A stretch of 64,000 nt of DNA. Origin: Ophioderma brevispina (Eukaryota > Echinodermata > Ophiuroidea > Amphilepidida > Ophiodermatidae). This document shows, piece by piece, positions 1-9,672 of the stretch. The notes under the pieces were generated by a model. The model was not told the DNA's origin. It did not search any database and saw nothing but the letters and a program-made list of their open reading frames with translations. The position numbers and the translations under genes were made by a program. Numbering within the stretch: position 1 is the first letter of the stretch; every line of letters starts with the position of its first letter. The stretch spans positions 1 to 64,000 of the forward strand of contig JAMKCH010001664.1 in the NCBI GenBank assembly GCA_023653785.1, given 5' to 3'.

Positions 1-540
1 ATAGGGGGTCCCCAAAAAAAAAGCGATAGGAACAAGCACCCTTTAAGGTAGGACTTTCTGGTTTGACTATGTTTATTTTTTTTTTCATGAATGATAACAA
101 CAATGTAAGCCATAAGCATGTCTGTTCAAGTTTCAGTTGCCATTAAAGTATGATTTAGTTTTAGCAAAACTTACAAAGCCATAGTCTTATACATGTAAGT
201 TATTTTTTGATGTCGGAGGGTAACACATTGCGGTCATATTTCATTGTGATATTTCATAGAATTACAACCCGCATCATCAGAAAAATGATTTGCGTTAAAC
301 ATGCTTATATATGGGACAATTTTGCAGAAACATTATGGCCGTAAAAATGCTATATGCGCCAATTTACGCCATAATGTACATAAGGTATGCAAGGACCAGC
401 GACTACGCCAAGGAAATTCGATTAGAGTCCGTCAATTCGAATGATTTCAAAAGTGTTGTGGCGACTCCAGTCGACTCCCGCATGGAAAGTGCTAAAATTA
501 ATAATCTTTAAGAGGATCTGTATTTATTGAACCAATAGGT
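1..540. other. AT-rich stretch, no gene recognised
   Basis: No recognisable coding or RNA gene. A 66-codon open frame at 311-511 (+) has no family motif I know and no supporting context. It begins with a short homopolymer-rich patch (GGGGGTCCCC then A9). Confidence 0.5.
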
Positions 541-542
541 TA

Positions 543-848
543 TAATGCAAATGCAAATGTGCGCAAGCAGGCGGTCAGTCCCCATTCTCTGTCATTGGCG
601 TGGGGACAGGACTCCTCATTTAATGTTGCTGGGGGGGTTCGCCACTCCGCCCGCACAGCAAGTTTCTGGGGTTTTTGCATTCCCAACATATGCCCGGTAC
701 CCCATTTTTTACTCCTGGGTGGAGAGAGGCAAGCGAGGTAAAGTGCAGGCCCACGTGCACACACACATTGCCGACAGACGGGGCTCGAACCAACAACCTT
801 ATGCTTATGAGACGAGCGCTGATCCACTGCAACAAAGGTGCCCAAGGT
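543..848 (-). mobile_element. tRNA-derived SINE
   Basis: Read on the minus strand, the 5' end (about 848 to 770) is tRNA-like: a box A-like GCAGTGGATCAGCGC (830-816), a loop containing CAT, and a box B GGTTCGAGCC (791-782). A non-tRNA body of about 220 bp follows, ending near ATGCATTTGCATTTGCAT-type sequence at 543-560. RNA polymerase III would drive such elements from the internal boxes; mobilisation would depend on a partner LINE. Several frames stay open over this span on both strands, but they are by-products of the SINE. Family name not assigned. Confidence 0.7.
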
Positions 849-849
849 G

Positions 850-1080
850 ATAATGTATTAACAATAACATGGTAATACACAATGATTGTCACCGTGTCAG
901 ATTTTAATGGTTTGTAGGTAAACATAGAGTGGACAATTTTGTTAATTCTTATTCATTTTCGAGTGTTTATTCTAAATCAAATCGTACAAGTGGTGGAAAT
1001 GACTACACTTTTGGCATTTCGCCGACCCTCACTGGATTTGTTAAGCTATTAATGAATTTGTATCTAGAACTATTGAAATT
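850..1080. other. Unassigned AT-rich spacer
   Basis: Nothing recognisable; only a short open frame without motifs leading into the tandem repeat downstream. Confidence 0.4.
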
Positions 1081-1083
1081 ATA

Positions 1084-1340
1084 TTGCTGTGTTCTGTTGT
1101 ACAACACAGCACTATATCATTTTCAATTCTTTTAGTGATGTTTCTGCTGTGTTCTGTGCTATGTTGGACAAACACACCACTATTATTTCAATCAATATGT
1201 AATTTTAGATCTTGCTGTGTTCTTGCTAGTTGGACAAAACACAAGCACATGTTATTTCAATTCTTATTATTTTATAGATTGCTGTGTTCTGTGTGCTAGT
1301 TTGACAAACACGCACTATATATTTCAATTCTAATGTCTTT
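1084..1340. repeat. Tandem repeat, about 65-bp unit with TGCTGTGTT
   Basis: Four units start at about 1084, 1144, 1212 and 1279. Each opens with TTGCTGTGTTCT, then a GTTGGACAAACAC-like segment, then TTATTTCAATTCTTATT-like sequence. The first unit pairs TGCTGTGTT with AACACAGCA and could form a short hairpin. A detached partial unit (TTGCTGTGTCTAACACAGCA) lies at 1452-1471. The two open frames here are read-through of the repeat. Confidence 0.8.
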
Positions 1341-1715
1341 TATTGTTTACGTAAACAAAATGTAAAAAATCCCAAAAAGTAAAAAAAAAAAACGAGGAAA
1401 TTATGCAGAGTACCGATCGTATTCGTTGAGGGCGACATTCCGGTTGTTTAATTGCTGTGTCTAACACAGCATATTATTCTCACCCCTAAATCGTGCTAAA
1501 ATGTGCTCATCTACCAAGGGCTGAGTTCAGTAGCCGTATATGTGCACTTGTTTAAAAACAACAGCTGACACATGCCTGATTCGGGTAGCACTAAACATTG
1601 CACTAAGAAAACAGAGTGTTGTTAATTGTAAATGCACGGGTTGACTGAAATCTATTGAACTGCGCCATGGGAAAAAAGAGGTTCACTATAGCTCATCGTG
1701 AGGTGTTTTGTACCT
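1340..1715. other. Unassigned spacer
   Basis: No gene recognised. Contains only the detached TGCTGTGT/ACACAGCA hairpin near 1452 and an A12 run near 1380. Confidence 0.4.
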
Positions 1716-1941
1716 ATTGTACAGGGTGACACACAAACACGTGTCTAGCACGCCGACTTAACATAATTTAGTTTCCGCATCCAGTTGCATACTTACATAC
1801 ATTGTAGGACCTCATGTACCCGTTTTCGTCTCATGCAAATCAAATGATATCAAAATGTGAGGGTCACAGTGGTGATTGCACAATACATGTGAGGGTGGGA
1901 TATATTATGTAAGTCTTTTACCTACGGGACTGGTTACCATA
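1716..1941. repeat. Left copy of a direct repeat (partner 10279-10485)
   Basis: Shares an ordered series of blocks with 10279-10485 in the same orientation: TTGTACA, AAACACGTGT-CTAGCAC, TAACATAA-TTTAG, ACATGGTA-type sequence, TATGAGGGTGGGAT-type sequence and a CTTTTACCT/CTTTTGCCT block. Divergence is mainly small indels. The two copies are about 8.3 kb apart and lie outside the inverted minisatellite arrays at 2128 and 9351. Confidence 0.6.
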
Positions 1942-2127
1942 TTGCAAGGTTTCATTTTGTGTTCTCATAAGGCCAAGAAATTGGCACACAAACATCGTTC
2001 ACATTACGTGTATGACACAAAATTATACGGAATATTTTCTTGATTTTACATCACGTATAAGCGAGACTTCAAAGTACTTCAATATGATGCCCTAAATATG
2101 ACGCCTCATGATAACGTGTGTTGCTTA

Positions 2128-2452
2128 TTTTCGCGTTTCGAGTGAAGAGTTTCGAGTTTCTAGTCCCCCCCAGAAAAATTCCCGAGTTTCGAGTGAAAAT
2201 TTTCGAGTTACGAGTTTCGAGTGACAAGTTTCGATTGAAGATTTTCGAGTTTCGAGATGACCAAATTTCGAGTTCCGAGTGACAAATTCGAGTTTCTAGT
2301 GACAAATTTCGAGTTAAGAGGGACAAATTTCGAGTTTCAAGTGACCAAATTCGAGTTTCGAGTGACAAATTGCGAGGTTCGAGTGAAGATTTTCGAGTTT
2401 CGAGTGATATATTTACGAGTTTCGAGTGAAAAATTTACAATTTTCGAGTAAA
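2128..2452 (+). repeat. CGAGTTTCGAGTGA minisatellite array 1
   Basis: About 14 imperfect units of roughly 20-25 bp, consensus near CAAATTTCGAGTTTCGAGTG. It is the reverse complement of the array at 9351-9672 and is related to the array at 4021-4437. The open frames on both strands (with repeating N-L-S-L-E-T-R on minus) are translations of the repeat, not genes. Confidence 0.9.
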
Positions 2453-3050
2453 GTTACAAAAACCACTAGGCAGTGTACAAAATTGTGTAATACTACGAAT
2501 CATGTTCTGTCATGGACAATGCTAGGCCCATGCCCCTAAGTAATGCCATTTCAAACAATATATCCACGGGGTGATTCGACCGATCAGGAGTCAAATATCA
2601 AAAGTCTTACTCATGGTTAGACTTGGCCTAGTCTTGAAGTTATTCATGGAATGCACCCAATTTTATGTACAAAAATATAGGTCCTATACATGTGAGACAA
2701 TGAAAATTCAAAATCAAAAGCACATCAAGTTACATGCACCATACGATAATGATGGCTTCCAATTAGAGAGGGCTGTTTTAAGATCTGCTTCTCACTATAA
2801 GGCCATTCCAACGGCCATGTCACTTGCTTATATCTCTGAGCTCATCCAGCTGTATTGGTGTAATGAACATTTTAAAAAAAAATGGATTGCCGATGAAGAT
2901 TTCATTTGATCGAAGATCCGGCCAAGGACATCCTTGAGACAATATTGACCATGCCGAAAATGGTGACCATTTAATAATTGGAAACTGTGCGAAAAAATGG
3001 AAATGACCAAAGGACGAATTGAAATTGACAAAAATGCTAATTCAAATTTG
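2453..3050. other. Unassigned, with one anonymous ORF
   Basis: A 112-codon open frame at 2571-2909 (+) is the longest in this spacer; I do not recognise its product, and it lacks domain motifs or a credible splice or promoter context. Likely chance. Confidence 0.3.
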
Positions 3051-3189
3051 TCTGGGGACGAAAGTGAATTTAACCATTTATGAATTTGATTGAAAAAATA
3101 TGAATAAAAGGAAAACTTTAATTTTGTTGAAGCTCGTAATTTTATTATTTTGGTCCTGTATGAAGGAATAAAGTGAACCAAATTAAATG

Positions 3190-3425
3190 ACTTACCTACA
3201 CACCAAGATTCTCATGGCAAACAATACAGTACCACCGTGCAGTGGTACTCTAGTGGTACACCAGAGATAGTCTGGGGTACCAGCCAACTGGTTAACCACA
3301 GGGGAGTCCCCCAGAGTCCTTTGGTTAGTACCCAGGTGGTATTTAAAGTGGAGTCAAATACTAGAGTACCACTGCCTGGTGGTGCTGCATTGCCGGGCCA
3401 TGAGAATTTTGTTTTGACAGTAAGT
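3190..3425. mobile_element. Inverted-repeat module, copy 1, GTACCAC core
   Basis: Bounded by terminal inverted repeats: left ACTTACCTACACACCAA followed by ATTCTCATGGC, right GCCATGAGAATTTTG followed by GACAGTAAGT. The core is rich in GTACCAC/GTGGTAC motifs that are themselves self-complementary. Sequence outside both ends is also shared with copies 2-4, so the inverted repeats may lie inside a larger repeat unit. The short open frame here is incidental. Confidence 0.7.
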
Positions 3426-3726
3426 ATATCTTATGAAATTCAAATAAACACAATACTGAGTCATGTCACTCGAAAATGAAACATATTTGAGTTCATCACT
3501 CGAAAAACATACAGATATCGAGTAGAATTCTCAGAAGTATTTTCAAAATGAAAATTGGACGAACAAATCAAGAATTGTTGAAGACTATACTATTATTTTG
3601 GTTGTGTATTGGATAGAAACAAAGTGATAGGAAGAAGAAAAAGAAAGGTTATTTTTTCCCTCATCTCAGACCTCTTACCTTTTATTTCAGCTACTAGAGT
3701 ATTCACTCCAACTATTTCTCTTAAAA

Positions 3727-3981
3727 TACCAAGATCTCATGGCCGGCAATGCGTACACCCCATAACCGTAGTACGTGGTAATCCAACCTAGAGTACCACC
3801 GGCAAGTGATGCAATGTAAGTACCACAATAGCAGTGATACTTCTGTAGTAATCAAACTTTACAAGTACCACCAGGGTATAACAGAGGTACCTGGGTACTC
3901 AGCCGTGGTTAACCACTAGAGTACCACTTCTATCATGGTGATGTGATGGGACCATAGACATATTGGTGTGTACACGTAAGT
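3727..3981. mobile_element. Inverted-repeat module, copy 2, GTACCAC core
   Basis: Left end ACCAAGATCTCATGGC, right end ATTGGTGTGTACACGTAAGT, matching copy 1 with more decay on the left. Core again holds repeated GAGTACCAC. The flank after the right end (TTATGAAATCGAAATAACAC) matches copies 1 and 3 and runs straight into CACTCGAAA array 2. Confidence 0.65.
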
Positions 3982-4020
3982 AAATATTTATGAAATCGAA
4001 ATAACACAATTAAAAAGTAT

Positions 4021-4369
4021 CGTCAATCGAAAATGTTACAATTTTCGAGTCTCGTCAACTCGAAAATGTACAATTTTCGGTCTCGTCACTCGAAAATGAA
4101 CATTTCGAGTCTCGTCACTCGAAAATGTACACTTTTTCAAGTCTCGTCACTCAAAAATGTACATTTAAAGTTTCGTCACTCGAAAAAGTACAATTTTCGA
4201 GTTCGGCATCGAAAATGTACAATTTTCGAGTTCGTCACTCGAAAATGTACAATTTTCGCGTCTCGTCACTCGAAAAACAAATGTTACAATTTTCGAGTCT
4301 CGTCACTCGAAAAGTACCATTTCAAGTCTCCTCACTCGGAAATGTACAATTTACAAGTTTCGTAACTCG

Positions 4370-4403
<34 letters not shown>

Positions 4404-4437
4404 CTACAATTTTCGAGTCTCGTCACTCGAGAACTAA
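4021..4437 (+). repeat. CACTCGAAA minisatellite array 2 with poly-T insert
   Basis: About 14 units of roughly 28 bp, consensus near CTCGTCACTCGAAAATGTAC plus AATTTTCGAGT. Interrupted by an uninterrupted T run near 4373-4403. It abuts inverted-repeat module copy 2, as shorter CACTCGAAA patches abut copies 1 (near 3466-3510) and 3 (near 6770-6805). Overlapping open frames are repeat translations. Confidence 0.9.
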
Positions 4438-4439
4438 CA

Positions 4440-4970
4440 CATATCGAGGTATAAAACCTTTACCTGGACCTATGGCAACTATGATATAATACCCGTGGGA
4501 AATGGATAGCTGCTTTAGCTAATCACACCAGTAAATATCATGTATTTTTCATATTTTTAACCTTGTTCTTGGACGTCCTGGCCTTCAACATGACGATGCT
4601 GGGTATACCGGAGCTCTCTATCAGATGTAAATGCACTGCAAAAATATAGATTACAATGTCAGAAAATTTTTGAATTACCGCTGGCAGAAATATGATCTAC
4701 AGGTCAAAAGCGCAAATGTCTACTCCATTGAGGAATACGTGTAATCCTCCACACGGTGTACACGCACACAAGTCACACTCACAGGTCACAGGTCCCAAGT
4801 GGTCACCTATCTCATCCTCTCCTGCACTCAATTATGAAAATATCTCCATGTAATTGGGTTCACTACGTCCCCTGACCATTGCAGATTCGTAAAAGTAATG
4901 CCCAGTTCCGTCGGTGTCCAGAAATGGACAAATCGCATGTTTTTTGCAAGCATGTTTTGATGCCCAGCAT
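4440..4970. other. Unassigned spacer
   Basis: No gene or element recognised. A cluster of CACA/TCACAGG triplet-like repeats lies near 4760-4800. Confidence 0.4.
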
Positions 4971-4974
4971 TGGG

Positions 4975-5522
4975 AGAGGGTGGCACAACTTTTTAGGGGT
5001 ATTAGCCTTTGGTGCTAGAGGTCCCGGTTCAGTTTCCCGGGCGGGAGACTTGCCGGGATTCAATAGGGTACTAAAATAGGGATTTAATCCGTATAAGAGC
5101 TATTGATTGAAATTGGAATTCGCTCTCCCCATATTTCAGTGAGATTGGGCAAATGAACCACGTTGGCCGTCGGTCCCATGTACAGAGGGCCATACCTGTA
5201 CATGCATATCAAGTCAGCTTCGAAAGAGTAGGGTGATTACCCCTGGGACACATGTCCCAATTCCGTCCCGGTGTAGAAAGTAACCATTGTCCGGCGTTCT
5301 CATGTACGGGGAACACAATGGTGAACAATAGCAATCGATTCAGTTGACTCTTTACGCAACATTAGTTTTCCGCTTTATTGACGTTTCGTCTATGGAGCCC
5401 CGGCTATGCTCATACCCGGACTATATCTGCTTTCACACCGGTAAAGGACCCAAATGGAAATAAGCTTCCTGTAGAGGTTTTTTGGGTTAGCCAGGACATT
5501 GTCCGAATAAATTAAAATCAAA
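4975..5522 (+). mobile_element. tRNA-derived SINE, copy 1, interrupted by a MITE
   Basis: tRNA-like head at about 4981-5041 with box B-like GGTTCAGTTTCCC, then a body sharing long blocks with 30595-30985: TTGAAATTGGAATTCGCTCT, GTCCCATGTACA, GAGTAGGGTGATTACCCC, and a 3' end with AAGCTTCCTGT and a small hairpin AGGACATTGTCC. The body is split after TCCGTCCCGGT by a foreign segment (about 5270-5444) and resumes with AAAGGACCCAAATGG. The 3' part precedes TAAATTAAAATC. Copy 2 shows the uninterrupted arrangement. Confidence 0.75.
5270..5444 (-). mobile_element. Small MITE nested in SINE copy 1
   Basis: Ends are inverted: CCGGTGTAGAAAGTAACC at left and CTTTCACACCGGT at right. The segment 5330-5440 is the reverse complement of 32430-32545 and also matches 42855-42990 (GTTGCG-AGAGTC, CGCTTTATT/AATAAAGCG, GTGTGAAAGTAA blocks). 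The host SINE sequence on either side is continuous in the other SINE copy, which makes insertion the simplest reading. Superfamily not determined. Confidence 0.65.
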
Positions 5523-5636
5523 AGATGATTTCTGCGGTCCACGCAGAGAATCACTGACTACTGTGTGGAAAAATCCGAATGAGCCGGGCCAGCGTTTAGA
5601 CTTGATCAAAATCTTGGACTTCGCATCAGGATCCTG

Positions 5637-5685
5637 TTTTTTTTTTTTTTCTTTTTTTTTTTTTGTTTTTTTTTTTTTTTTTTTC
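5637..5685. repeat. Poly-T tract
   Basis: About 45 T with scattered C and G. May be the reverse of a retroposon poly-A tail or simple low complexity; the lysine-rich minus-strand ORF over it is an artefact. Confidence 0.8.
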
Positions 5686-5699
5686 TGCTGATTATATCT

Positions 5700-6320
5700 C
5701 TTCATTGCTTCGATTCATTTTTTCCTCAGGGCTGGGCGAGAGGTTGACCAAATCAAGTAGTTGAAAAAACAACCGGCAACTATTAAATAACCGTCGCTCA
5801 GAGGGGGGTGTGTTTGAATATCAGATGATCTAGGTGCGACAGTCTGACTTAATGTTACCGTCCGAATGAAACTGAGAGTCATTTATTTTCGTGCACCCTC
5901 CATCCCCTATCTCTGACTTGGTCGATCCTCGCTTGTGTCGTTAGCCCCTAGCCAACAGTCGTCATTCGTTCCTACTAAGAGCTCCACTACAGGTTTATAG
6001 TCAGCTCCCCCTTTCCTCCGCTTGGTTCTTTACCCCACTACAGCTATTCTGTGCAACCCTTCTTACCTTTGGGACACTTCAGGGTGGCTATTTCTAGCCC
6101 AGAGTCCTGGCAAAGTGTTACTCAAAAATTTTAAAAATTTCACTTTTTCATTTTTATTGTGGGGTGTTTATAGTTGTTTAGTTATGCGGTTTTTAAATAT
6201 TTTGACTATTTGACCTAAAACAGGATATATTTTGTATGTTGCCTATTGAGTTTGATAATTGAACATGGTACCCTAAATAGGAATATACCTTGATAGGTTC
6301 AAATTTTGATGGTGTGGGAC
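5700..6320. other. Unassigned spacer
   Basis: Nothing recognisable on either strand; open frames are short and lack motifs. Confidence 0.4.
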
Positions 6321-6405
6321 AAAATCTAAATAATTGTTGAAAAAGACTCATATGCAATATTTTTTTGTAAAAGTGTTGATGGAAAAAGTGAATATTAAAT
6401 TAACC

Positions 6406-6725
6406 GACTTCTATTTACAAATCAAGATTGTCAGGCACATGCAGTTGGCCACAATAGCAGTGATACTCAGTTAGTAATCAAACTTAGTACTACCACTGGA
6501 GTTACTCCAAAAGGTACTATGGGGTACCACCATGGGGTACCTATGGGGATACCACCAGATGGTACTACATCCATGGGTTAACTAATATTGAAGGGCCCCC
6601 GAGACGAGAGTTTCATTGGTAGTAACCCTGGTGGTACTCTTAAGTTAAGTACACCAGAGTACCACTGGCTATCATTGGCGGGCTGCATTGCTGCGTCATA
6701 GGGATATTGTTGTGCACGTAAGTTA
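6406..6725. mobile_element. Inverted-repeat module, copy 3, GTACCAC core
   Basis: Left GACTTCTATTTACAAATCAAGATT, shortened here as GACTT-TACAAATCAAGATT; right GATATTGTTGTGCACGTAAGTT. The core has several GGTACCAC/GGTACTA/GGGGTACC repeats and a CCACAATAGCAGTGATACT block identical to copy 2 (3821-3842). Right flank again leads to a short CACTCGA patch. Confidence 0.6.
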
Positions 6726-7096
6726 ATATTATATGAAACTCGAAATAACACAATACCGATTCATGTCACGCAAAAATGGACAATTTTCGAGTCTCATCAC
6801 TCGACAACTAACTATAGCGTTAATATAATAATAACTCGAAAATTAAACAATTTTGATTTTTCCTCTACAATGCACTATATTTTCATCACTTTATTAATGA
6901 CTCATGATGAGGTTTGTACATAACTCCCCATTCCAAAACCAAATTGTAACTAGAAATATCCTTGAATATGATATTGTCAATTTTCAATTCTATGGGACAA
7001 CCTCTAAATAAAATTCGTTTTTGAAGGGGGTGGGGGGACTTGATTATATTACTTTGGTTCATGTATTGGGTGAAATTAACGTGAATAAATTAAACC

Positions 7097-7166
7097 GACT
7101 TAACTACACACCAACATTCTAATGCAGCGCCACCTAGCATGAGAATTTGGGTGTGTAGGTAAAGTC
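7097..7166. mobile_element. Inverted-repeat module, copy 4, minimal 70-bp form
   Basis: Almost only the two inverted ends: GACTTAACTACACACCAA plus CATTCTAATGC, a 10-bp loop, then GCATGAGAATTTGGGTGTG plus TAGGTAAAGTC. The arms pair over about 29 bp. It lacks the GTACCAC core but keeps the upstream TTTGGTTCATGTATTGGGTG flank shared with copies 1 and 2. Confidence 0.75.
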
Positions 7167-7612
7167 AGATAAAATAAACTTTTATAATTATGAAGTCTTC
7201 AAATTATTCTGCTTTTAGTCCCATACAATTGAACTTGAAAAAAAAAAAAAAAATCAAATTGGAGGATATTCCTAGTTGGTCGAATATATATATTCAAATT
7301 AAGCAATAATTCACTCTGCAAACATACATACAATGATAGTGTTTTGTGTCATCTTCTGTCATTCACTGTTGTTTTTATGAAAACCATGTTTCTGCACTGT
7401 TGATGGTTAATATTATTTCAATTATAATTCCTATATGTTGGCTTAATTGTGCATAAAAGTTCCAAACTTCGTTTTGTTTGTATGCATTTTATGGATTTTT
7501 GTCTACAGCTGTAAGAAGTATTGTAAAAAATCTTGGTAATGTTTTTGGCATTTTTAAACAACAATAAAAACAAACTCGAGGGGGCCCTATATTTGCACGC
7601 AAATACGGCTTA
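7167..7612. other. Unassigned AT-rich spacer
   Basis: No gene recognised. A17 run near 7237 and a (TA)-rich patch near 7286. Confidence 0.4.
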
Positions 7613-9236
7613 TTTGTGGTGGGTATGTGTAGCGCATGACCTTTGACCTCTGGGGTCGAAGATTGGCCAAAGGCACTACAAGGGATCACGGGCTATTATG
7701 GTAATTAGTGAAGTGGGAGCTTTAGGGCCTTGCATTACGGAGGTAGGTGCTATATTATGTTTTCACATATTGGCTATGTTAGCCTTGCTGACCTTTGACC
7801 TCTGGGTCGAGGATTGAGTCAGAGGCACTTAGCGGGGGTCAGGGCTATCATTGTGCCACGTCGGGGCTTTAGGACCAGCTGTTGTAGTTACGGAGCTAGA
7901 GGCAATAATAGGTTTCACATATTGGCCTAAGTAGCTCGTGACCTTTGAGCTCTGGGATTAGAGATTGACCAAAAACACTACAAGGGGGTGTCATGGGCTT
8001 AATCAAATGTGGCCAAGTGGGGGCTCTAGGGCCTTTGTAGTTTTGGAGCTAGCCCATTATAAACTTTGTGTTGATGATTCCCCCTAATTGGCCCCCTTAT
8101 GTAAGCCCGTGAACTTTGACCTATGGAGTCGAGCATTGATCCGAGGCTTAGAGGGCGGTAAGGGGCTATCAATTGTGCCAAGTAGGGGCTTTAGCACAAT
8201 TGTAGATACGGAGCTAGAGCCTAATAGGTTTTAAACTTTATTGGCACAATGTAGCTCGTGACATTTGAGCTCTGGGGTCGAGATTGCCAACGGCACTAGA
8301 GGGGCGTCATGGGTATCATTTGTTGCCAAGTGGAGGCCTAGGGCCTTGTAGTTTTGGAGCTAACCCCTTACAACTTTGTGTTTGAAGATTCACATATTGG
8401 CCTATGTTAGTCCGTGAACTTTGACCTCTGGAGTCGAGATTGGTCTAGAGAAGGCTCTAGAGGGGGTCAGGGGCTTATCATTGGGCCAAGTCGGGGCTTT
8501 AGAGCAATTGTAGTACGGAGCTAGAGTGACCATAATAGGTTTTCAATATTGGCCTATATACGGTGGCGTAACCAGCGGGGGGGGGGGGGGGGCAGGCAGC
8601 AAGCCCCCCCCCCAAACGGAACCCTTGCCCACCCGCCAGCCCCCCCCCCCCAAATGAACTGACCTGGTACAGTTGTCAATGGAGAAGGACCCAAATTAGC
8701 CCCCTCAAAAAAGCCTGGCACCCCTTCTGCCCCCCCCCCATTTGCAAAGGGTTGGTTACGCCATGCCTATATAGCTCGTGACCTTTGACTTCTGGGGCCG
8801 AGATTGTCAAAAGGCACTAGAGGGGGGTCATGGGCTATCATTGTGACAAGTGGGGCTTAGGGCCTTTGTAGTTTTGGAGGTTAGCCCCTTACAACTTGTG
8901 TTTGATGTGATTCACATATTGGCCTAAGTAGCCCGTGAACGTGGACCTCTGGAGGCGATATTGGTCCGAGGCCTTCTAGGAGGTGGTAGGGGCTATCATG
9001 GGCCAAGTCGGGGCTTTTAGGGCCAATTGTAGTTCGGAGCTCGATGCCATAAGATTGTTTTCAATATGGCCTATATAGCCGTAACCTTTGACCATGGGGC
9101 CTTTGAGATGACGAACGACGAAAGGCCTAGAGGGGGTCATGGGCTTCATGTGCCAAGTGGGGGGCTCTAGGACCTTTGTAAAAGTTTTGGAGCTAGAGGC
9201 TTACAAAACCTTTGGTGTGTTTGAAGAAGAAGAAGA
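7613..9236 (+). repeat. Satellite with alternating A/B monomers of about 155 bp
   Basis: Monomers begin with TGACCTTTGACCTCTGG or variants at about 7637, 7789, 7939, 8110, 8259, 8415, 8779, 8936 and 9081; spacing is 145-171 bp once a 205-bp insert is removed. Two types alternate: type A has GGGCCTTTGTAGTTTTGGAG followed by CCCTTACAAC-like sequence; type B has AATTGTAGTTACGGAGCTAG followed by AATAATAGGTTT-like sequence. After the first, mixed monomer the order is B A B A B A B A, so the real period is about 310 bp. No coding capacity. Confidence 0.9.
8561..8765. mobile_element. Non-autonomous hAT-like MITE in the satellite
   Basis: 205 bp with inverted ends C-G-GTGGCGTAACC at left and GGTTACGCCATG at right. 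It is flanked by the 8-bp direct repeat CCTATATA (8553-8560 and 8766-8773), and removing one copy restores the satellite text GGCCTATATAGCTCGTGACC. An 8-bp target duplication and a CAGTGGCGTAACC-like end fit the hAT superfamily. The interior is G- and C-homopolymer rich. Related ends occur at 54068 and 57706. Confidence 0.8.
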
Positions 9237-9350
9237 AGATTAAGAAGAATCACACGGAGCCACAATATACCGCCGCTTCGCAAGCGGGTATAATTAGGAG
9301 TAATATATTCAATTCATATACCATGCAACATCAAGGAAAAGAAAACAAAA

Positions 9351-9672
9351 TCTTCACTCGAAACTCGAAATTGTCACTCGAAACTCGAAAAATCTTCACT
9401 CGAAACTCGCAAATGTGTCACTCGAAAATCGAAATTTCACTCGAAACTAGAAATTTGTCACTCGAAACTCGAAATTGTCACTTCGAAACTCGAAATTGTC
9501 ACTCGAAACTCGAAATTTGTATCTCGAAACTCGAAAATTTCACTCGAAACTCGAAATTGTCATCTAAACCGAAAATCTACACTTCGAAACTCACAATTTG
9601 TCACTCGAAACTCGAAAATTTGTCATCACTCAAACTCGAAAATCTTCACTCGAAACTCAAACTCGAAAATAG
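9351..9672 (-). repeat. CACTCGAAACTCGAAA minisatellite array 3
   Basis: About 14 units of roughly 22 bp, consensus CACTCGAAACTCGAAATTTG, the exact reverse-complement form of array 1 at 2128-2452. The long plus-strand open frame 9212-9688 with repeating T-R-N-S-K-L is a repeat translation; its first part also crosses the GAAGAAGAAG tract at 9226. Confidence 0.9.

Noticed and set aside
543..850. Overlapping 100-codon frames on both strands as a possible gene
   Set aside because: They coincide with a tRNA-derived SINE and are open on both strands at once.
2069..2451. Repetitive protein with N-L-S-L-E-T-R units
   Set aside because: Pure translation of the CGAGTTTCGAGTG minisatellite; both strands are open for the same reason.
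4021..9672. CRISPR array
   Set aside because: Repeats are contiguous and degenerate with no regular unique spacers, there are no cas genes, and the window looks eukaryotic.
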